From Streptomyces mirabilis (GTDB lineage: Bacteria > Actinomycetota > Actinomycetes > Streptomycetales > Streptomycetaceae): 64,000 nucleotides of DNA. A model generated the notes under the pieces. That model searched no databases. It was not told where the DNA came from and saw nothing but the letters and a program-made list of their open reading frames with translations. This document shows, piece by piece, positions 59,609 through 64,000 of this stretch. How positions within the stretch are numbered: the stretch's first letter is position 1; every line of letters starts with the position of its first letter. A program made the translations under genes and the position numbers. The stretch is from assembly GCF_018310535.1 (NCBI RefSeq), contig NZ_CP074102.1:4154001-4218000 (forward strand), read 5' to 3'.

Positions 59609-60325
59609 GTGACGGAGGCAGCGGAGCTTCCCCCTGCGCCCGAGCAGGCGCGTGAGGTATTCGGCGATCGCTTCGCAGACGCGGTCCGGTACGCGGAGCT
59701 GTTGGCCGAGACGGGGGTGCAGCGAGGGCTGATCGGCCCCCGCGAGGTGCCCCGGCTGTGGGAGCGGCACCTGCTGAACTGCGCGGTGCTCTCCGAGGTC
59801 GTGCCCGAGGGCGTGACCGTGTGCGACGTCGGCTCCGGCGCGGGGCTGCCCGGCATCCCGCTGGCCCTGGTCCGGGAAGACATCAAGATCACTCTGCTGG
59901 AACCGCTGCTGCGGCGGACCAACTTTCTCACCGAGGTCGTCGAGCTCCTCGGCCTCCACCATGTGACCGTCGTGCGTGGCCGGGCCGAGGAGGTCATGGG
60001 CAAGCTGCCGGCTGTCCACGTGGTGACGGCCCGGGCGGTCGCTCCACTGGACCGGCTGGCGACGTGGGGCATCCCCCTTCTCCGCCCGTACGGCGAGATG
60101 CTGGCTCTCAAGGGCGACACCGCTGAGGAGGAGCTGAAGAGCGCCGCGACGGCCCTCAGTAAGCTCGGCGCCGTGGAGACGTCCATCCTGCACGTTGGCG
60201 AGGGCATTGTGGACCCGCTGTCGACTGTGGTGCGGGTGGAGGTCGGGGAGAGCCCAGGCGGTGTGCGCTTCGCCGCGAAGAGGGCGAAGGCGGCCCGGAC
60301 GGGGCGGACGCGCCGACGACGCTGA
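59609..60325 (+). CDS. rsmG: 16S rRNA (guanine527-N7) methyltransferase RsmG
   Basis: 238-residue SAM-dependent methyltransferase (GidB). GTG 59609 is chosen for its GGAAGGA 8 bases upstream; an in-frame ATG at 59585 lacks one. The SAM motif is VCDVGSGAGLPGIPLAL, with ERHLLNCAVL before it and VTARAVAPLDRL after. It modifies G527 of 16S rRNA; loss gives low-level streptomycin resistance and affects secondary metabolism in Streptomyces. Upstream of parAB as usual. Confidence 0.95.
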   Translation: MTEAAELPPAPEQAREVFGDRFADAVRYAELLAETGVQRGLIGPREVPRLWERHLLNCAVLSEVVPEGVTVCDVGSGAGLPGIPLALVREDIKITLLEPLLRRTNFLTEVVELLGLHHVTVVRGRAEEVMGKLPAVHVVTARAVAPLDRLATWGIPLLRPYGEMLALKGDTAEEELKSAATALSKLGAVETSILHVGEGIVDPLSTVVRVEVGESPGGVRFAAKRAKAARTGRTRRRR

Positions 60326-60349
60326 TCATGAGCGCGAAATGGATCATGG

Positions 60350-60380
60350 ACTCCCGGTTCCGCAGGGCGGAGCCGGGAGT
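60350..60380 (+). terminator. terminator after rsmG
   Basis: ACTCCCGGTTCCGC and GCGGAGCCGGGAGT pair with one mismatch around AGG, followed by TCTTTG. Confidence 0.85.
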
Positions 60381-60492
60381 TCTTTGTCACTCTGGCTGAT
60401 CCGTCCTGACGACGAGCCGTACTCCACACAAGCTGCCAAACTTACGCATCTCGGAGTGTCGCGCCGCGATGGCCCTGGCCGCTGGGCATCGT

Positions 60493-60506
60493 GTTTCACG
60501 TGAAAC
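60493..60506. promoter_or_regulatory. parS site (perfect)
   Basis: Exact GTTTCACGTGAAAC, the ParB nucleation site, in the parA upstream region. Confidence 0.95.
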
Positions 60507-60664
60507 GTCGCTCACTGCTGCACGGCATCATCAGTCGCGGCCGCGCCGCGGCCGAACCCCGCGACCGGAAGCCTCTCGGTTCACTCGCGGAGGGTGCGGA
60601 GTTGTCCACAGAGGTGGATTTCTCCACAGAACAACGGGCCTCGCTGGTTCATGACCCCGAAGAC

Positions 60665-61738
60665 ATGGGAGGCTCTGTTCATTGCGAGCCTGAAGTCGAG
60701 GAGAGTGAATCCTTGCGGTCCGACGCCAACATCGCGGGACCGATGACCGATCCGGTCCCCGGTCCCCGTACCGAGTCGATGGGGGAGGATGTTTCACGTG
60801 AAACACCGCCCCCAATGGACGACACTCCTATTGGTCGTGCTGCCCAACTGGCGGTGGAGGCGCTGGGTCGCGCCGGTGAGGGCCTGCCACGGCCCGAACA
60901 GACCCGCGTCATGGTGGTCGCCAACCAGAAGGGCGGGGTGGGCAAGACCACGACCACGGTCAACCTTGCCGCCTCGCTTGCACTGCATGGCGGCCGTGTC
61001 CTGGTGATCGACCTCGACCCTCAGGGCAACGCCTCCACCGCGCTGGGTATCGACCATCACGCCGAAGTGCCTTCCATCTACGACGTGCTGATCGACAGTA
61101 AACCGCTCTCCGAAGTCGTCCAGCCGGTCCCCGATGTCGAGGGCCTCTTCTGTGCGCCTGCCACGATCGATCTCGCCGGTGCGGAGATCGAGCTGGTGTC
61201 CCTCGTGGCACGGGAGAGCCGGCTGGAGCGAGCGATTCAGGCGTACGAGCAGCCGCTGGACTACATCCTCATCGACTGCCCGCCGTCGCTCGGCCTCCTC
61301 ACGGTCAACGCGCTGGTCGCCGGTGCGGAGGTCCTCATTCCTATCCAGTGCGAGTACTACGCGCTGGAAGGCCTGGGCCAGCTCCTGCGTAACGTCGACC
61401 TGGTGCGAGGGCATCTCAACCCCAACCTCCATGTCTCGACGATCCTGCTCACCATGTACGACGGCCGGACGCGCCTCGCGTCCCAGGTCGCGGACGAGGT
61501 GCGCAGCCACTTCGGTGACGAGGTGCTACGGACGAGCATTCCTCGCTCGGTCCGTATCTCCGAGGCCCCGAGCTACGGCCAGACGGTGCTGACCTACGAT
61601 CCAGGGTCTAGCGGCGCCCTCTCGTATCTTGAGGCTGCACGAGAAATCGCCCTCCGCGGAGTCGGAGTGGCGTACGACGCGCAGAACGCCCATGTGGGCG
61701 TACAGAACAGTCAGAACATGGTGGAGGGGATCCAGTGA
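60665..61738 (+). CDS. parA: chromosome partitioning ATPase ParA
   Basis: 357 residues from ATG 60665. The frame is open from about 60491, but the extra leader would be encoded over a parS site and has no ribosome site; still, the start is uncertain. The N-terminal 85 residues are variable. The deviant Walker [24 protein letters not shown] and [12 protein letters not shown] are intact. ParA acts with ParB-parS in chromosome segregation and, in Streptomyces, in organising nucleoids before sporulation septation. A perfect parS is inside the coding region. Overlaps parB by 4 bases. Confidence 0.92.
   Translation: MGGSVHCEPEVEESESLRSDANIAGPMTDPVPGPRTESMGEDVSRETPPPMDDTPIGRAAQLAVEALGRAGEGLPRPEQTRVMVVANQKGGVGKTTTTVNLAASLALHGGRVLVIDLDPQGNASTALGIDHHAEVPSIYDVLIDSKPLSEVVQPVPDVEGLFCAPATIDLAGAEIELVSLVARESRLERAIQAYEQPLDYILIDCPPSLGLLTVNALVAGAEVLIPIQCEYYALEGLGQLLRNVDLVRGHLNPNLHVSTILLTMYDGRTRLASQVADEVRSHFGDEVLRTSIPRSVRISEAPSYGQTVLTYDPGSSGALSYLEAAREIALRGVGVAYDAQNAHVGVQNSQNMVEGIQ
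60791..60804. promoter_or_regulatory. parS site (perfect), inside parA
   Basis: Exact GTTTCACGTGAAAC read in frame as V-S-R-E-T in the variable N-terminus of ParA. Confidence 0.95.
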
Positions 61739-62829
61739 GTGAGCGACGACGAGGGCTGGGGCGGGGCCTCGGCGCACTGATCCCCGCGGCTCCGACAGAG
61801 AGGGCGGTTCCCTCGCCGACAGGTGGATCCTCCGCCTCGTCGGCTGCCGTACCCGTGCTCACGGCGGAGCGCGGGGTGGCTGCGGCGAAGGTGACCACAC
61901 TGCCGCCTGTTTCACATGAAACAGAGGAGTCGTCGGCGATCGGAACCCCAGAGGTGCCCTCCGAGCCTGTCGGTGCTCACTTCGCTGAACTGCCCCTCGA
62001 CTACATCACCCCCAACCCGCGTCAGCCCCGTGAGGTGTTCGACGAGGACGCTCTTGCCGAGCTGGTTACCTCCATCAAGGAGGTCGGGCTTCTCCAGCCG
62101 GTCGTCGTGCGGCAGGTGGGTCCCGCGCGCTACGAGCTCATCATGGGTGAGCGGCGCTTCCGTGCCTGCCGTGAGGCGGGGCTTGAGGCCATTCCTGCGA
62201 TCGTGCGGGCCACGGAGGACGAGAAGCTTCTCCTGGACGCGCTGCTGGAGAACCTGCATCGGGCCCAGCTGAACCCACTGGAAGAGGCGGCCGCCTACGA
62301 CCAGCTGCTCCAGGACTTCAACTGCACGCACGACCAGCTGGCGGACCGCATCGGCCGCTCGCGCCCGCAGGTCTCCAACACCCTGCGGCTGCTGAAGCTC
62401 TCGCCGTCGGTTCAGCGTCGTGTCGCAGCCGGAGTGCTCTCCGCGGGCCATGCCCGCGCCCTGCTCTCCGTCGCGGACTCGGAGGAGCAGGACCGGCTGG
62501 CCCACCGCATCGTGGCGGAGGGGCTGTCGGTGCGGGCCGTCGAGGAGATCGTCACCCTCATGGGATCGCGCCCCCAGACCGCTCCGCGCTCCAAGGGACC
62601 GCGGGCCGGCGCCCGGCTCTCCCCGGCGCTGAGCGACCTCGCCACCCGCCTCTCGGACCGCTTCGAGACCCGAGTGAAGGTCGACCTGGGGCAGAAGAAG
62701 GGAAAGATCACGGTCGAGTTCGCCTCGATGGACGACCTCGAGCGGATCCTCAGCTCTCTCGCCCCGGGTGAGGGAGGAGTTCTCCAGAGGAGCCTCCTGG
62801 ACGACGACTCCGAGGACGCTGAGGCCTGA
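61735..62829 (+). CDS. parB: chromosome partitioning protein ParB
   Basis: 364-residue CTPase/DNA clamp from GTG 61735, overlapping the parA stop. The N-terminus [14 protein letters not shown] (ParA-stimulating), the box [18 protein letters not shown] and the CTP motif [13 protein letters not shown] are followed by the [24 protein letters not shown] and a C-terminal dimerisation domain ([16 protein letters not shown]). It loads at parS and spreads. A near-perfect parS lies in its own coding region. Confidence 0.97.
   Translation: MSERRRGLGRGLGALIPAAPTERAVPSPTGGSSASSAAVPVLTAERGVAAAKVTTLPPVSHETEESSAIGTPEVPSEPVGAHFAELPLDYITPNPRQPREVFDEDALAELVTSIKEVGLLQPVVVRQVGPARYELIMGERRFRACREAGLEAIPAIVRATEDEKLLLDALLENLHRAQLNPLEEAAAYDQLLQDFNCTHDQLADRIGRSRPQVSNTLRLLKLSPSVQRRVAAGVLSAGHARALLSVADSEEQDRLAHRIVAEGLSVRAVEEIVTLMGSRPQTAPRSKGPRAGARLSPALSDLATRLSDRFETRVKVDLGQKKGKITVEFASMDDLERILSSLAPGEGGVLQRSLLDDDSEDAEA
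61909..61922. promoter_or_regulatory. parS-like site (one mismatch), inside parB
   Basis: GTTTCACATGAAAC differs at one centre base from the consensus and is read in frame as V-S-H-E-T near residue 60 of ParB. Confidence 0.8.
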
Positions 62830-62867
62830 GTCACCCGGCGGCGGGGCGGTCCCCGTCGGCGGACCAC

Positions 62868-62913
62868 AAGAGCGGGCCGTGTCCGGTGTGTACCGGAACA
62901 CGGCCTGCTCTTT
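62868..62913 (+). terminator. terminator after parB
   Basis: Long hairpin, AAGAGC...GCTCTT outer arms with GGCCGTGT-CCGG / CCGG-ACACGGCC inner pairing, followed by TTTGCTTT. Confidence 0.85.
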
Positions 62914-63155
62914 GCTTTCAGGCAGTATCTATGCAATCGCATCGTGGATACGATGCGATCGGGTATGGCGCATCCACCTGACGGCACCTTCATTGGGGAG
63001 GCGGGGGCCATGCAAACCGTGAGCCGTACCGGACTGGTGACCGCGGGCCTGGGACTGGGGGCGGTCGGTGGCTTCATCGGCAGCCTGCTCAGGGAGCGAA
63101 GCGCTCTGACAGCCGCTCGCGACGCTGCGGGCGAAGGAAGCGAGGAACATCCTTC

Positions 63156-63773
63156 ATGGGGCGCCGGCTCGTACCGCTCACGCTGGACAACCTTCCGGAC
63201 CTTCCCAAGCGCTGTCGCGCGTGTGTCTTCTGGGAACTGGATCCCGTCAGTGGGGAAGCCGCGGTAAAGGCGGGAAGGCCCGAACTCGAGAAGGAGGCGT
63301 GGATCTCCGCCGTCCTGCTGGAGTGGGGATCCTGCGGCCGCGTCGTCTACGTGGACGACGTACCGGTGGGCTTCGTGCTGTACGCACCCCCTGCCTATGT
63401 ACCCCGCTCCACGGCATTCCCCACGAGCCCGGCCTCACCGGACGCCGTCCAGCTGATGACCGCCTTCATCATGCCGGGCTATCAGGGACAGGGACTCGGC
63501 CGAGTGATGGTCCAGACGGTCGCCAAGGATCTGCTGCGGCGAGGCTTCAAGGCGATCGAGGCTTTCGGGGACGCACGGTGGAAGGAACCGGCCTGTGTGC
63601 TCCCCGCCGACCATCTCCTCGCGGTCGGCTTCAAGACGGTACGCCCCCACCCCAGGTACCCCCGCCTGAGGCTGGAGCTGCGGACGACGCTCTCCTGGAA
63701 GGAAGATGTGGAGTTGGCTCTGGACCGCCTCCTGGGAGCGGTACAGAAGGAACCGGCGCTTCGTCCTCTGTAG
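63156..63773 (+). CDS. GNAT-family N-acetyltransferase
   Basis: 205-residue protein from ATG 63156 (GCGAGGAAC upstream). The N-terminal part contains RACVFWELDP. The acetyl-CoA loop is GYQGQGLGRVMVQTVAKDLL (near residue 110), with FIMPGYQG before it and FKAIEAFGD after. Substrate unknown. It lies between parB and trxA, the usual Streptomyces order, with a bidirectional terminator after it. An overlapping ORF from 63011 in another frame is not called. Confidence 0.9.
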   Translation: MGRRLVPLTLDNLPDLPKRCRACVFWELDPVSGEAAVKAGRPELEKEAWISAVLLEWGSCGRVVYVDDVPVGFVLYAPPAYVPRSTAFPTSPASPDAVQLMTAFIMPGYQGQGLGRVMVQTVAKDLLRRGFKAIEAFGDARWKEPACVLPADHLLAVGFKTVRPHPRYPRLRLELRTTLSWKEDVELALDRLLGAVQKEPALRPL

Positions 63774-63808
63774 CCGTGACGCTGCCTGCCGACGCGACCC
63801 CTACGTCA

Positions 63809-63846
63809 CGCGAATGGGCCAGCCCTTCCGGGCTGGCCCATTCGCG
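63809..63846. terminator. 17-bp perfect bidirectional terminator
   Basis: The arms 63809-63825 and 63830-63846 are exact complements around TTCC, between the convergent GNAT and thioredoxin genes. Confidence 0.92.
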
Positions 63847-63859
63847 TTTCACGTGAAAC
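63846..63859. promoter_or_regulatory. parS site (perfect)
   Basis: Exact GTTTCACGTGAAAC in the GNAT/thioredoxin intergenic gap; its first base is the last base of the terminator stem. Confidence 0.95.
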
Positions 63860-63889
63860 ATCGCCGCCGTTGTAGGACGGCGCTTCCGG

Positions 63890-64000
63890 TCAGACGGTCT
63901 TCTCGGCGCCCTCGGTGATGAAGTCCTCCAGGTCGCGGACGATCGCGGCCTTCGGCTTCGCACCCACGATGGTCTTGGCGACCTCGCCACCCTGGTAGAC
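63890..64000 (-). CDS. thioredoxin, C-terminal part (cut by the window edge)
   Basis: The last 36 residues only: VYQGGEVAKTIVGAKPKAA, then IVRDLEDFITEGAEKTV and a TGA at 63890-63892. The GxxVxxxVGAxPKxxl pattern is the C-terminal helix region of thioredoxin. The CGPC active site lies outside. Thioredoxin after parB is the usual Streptomyces order (trxA), and this context supports the call. Confidence 0.75.
   Translation of the reverse strand, partial: VYQGGEVAKTIVGAKPKAAIVRDLEDFITEGAEKTV

Noticed and set aside
63011..63267. ORF starting MQTVSRTGLVTAGLG upstream of the GNAT gene
   Set aside because: Has a hydrophobic start but overlaps the well-supported GNAT gene in another frame and lacks a clear ribosome site; possible but unsupported.

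Overview
The window is high-GC actinobacterial DNA, almost certainly a Streptomyces chromosome around its replication origin. Evidence: the gene order gyrA-gyrB-DUF721-recF-gnd-dnaN-oriC-dnaA-rpmH-rnpA-yidD-yidC-jag-rsmG-parA-parB-trxA, an oriC carrying about 18-20 DnaA boxes between dnaN and dnaA, parS sites, a bldA-type TTA codon in a pathway regulator, GTG starts with strong purine-rich ribosome sites, and Streptomyces-type proteins (CrgA, class E sortases, DLW-39, AfsA). All functions are read from sequence motifs and gene order; no searches were run.

Region 1 (1-19.5 kb) is an aromatic polyketide (type II PKS) locus. The minus-strand block, read from right to left, is biotin carboxylase/BCCP, TcmI-type cyclase, KS-alpha, KS-beta/CLF, ACP, ketoreductase, didomain aromatase/cyclase, two FAD aromatic hydroxylases, alpha/beta hydrolase and MFS exporter (cut by the window edge). 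This order is the one known for jadomycin-type angucycline clusters (jadJ-I-A-B-C-E-D-F...). Beside it is a gamma-butyrolactone signalling and control module: an epimerase, AfsA synthase, an atypical OmpR-type response regulator, two TetR receptors of the ScbR/JadR type and a soluble histidine-kinase-like protein. Five ARE-like operators and several short tandem-repeat arrays (11-bp, 10-bp and 14-bp periods) sit in the intergenic gaps. A tRNA-Leu whose 3' end faces the cluster marks the border with the core chromosome.

Region 2 (19.6-43 kb) is conserved core. First comes the phospho-signalling and cell-wall operon fhaA-fhaB-PP2C-rodA/ftsW-pbpA-pknB. A frameshifted Mrr-type restriction gene follows, then three class E sortases grouped with pabA, a 53-residue membrane protein and a DUF881 gene, then crgA. 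A compact DnaA-box cluster lies between crgA and a rhomboid protease gene. After it come cyclophilin, tRNA-Ala, an HTH protein with a Ser/Thr kinase, a secreted protein, DLW-39 and tRNA-Ile.

Region 3 (43-64 kb) is the origin region itself: DUF3566, gyrA, gyrB, DUF721, recF, gnd and dnaN on the minus strand, then oriC and dnaA (with an unusually long repeat-rich domain II), then the rightward genes rpmH to parB and a GNAT gene, ending in the 3' part of thioredoxin. Perfect and near-perfect parS sites are scattered through the parAB end, two of them inside coding sequence.
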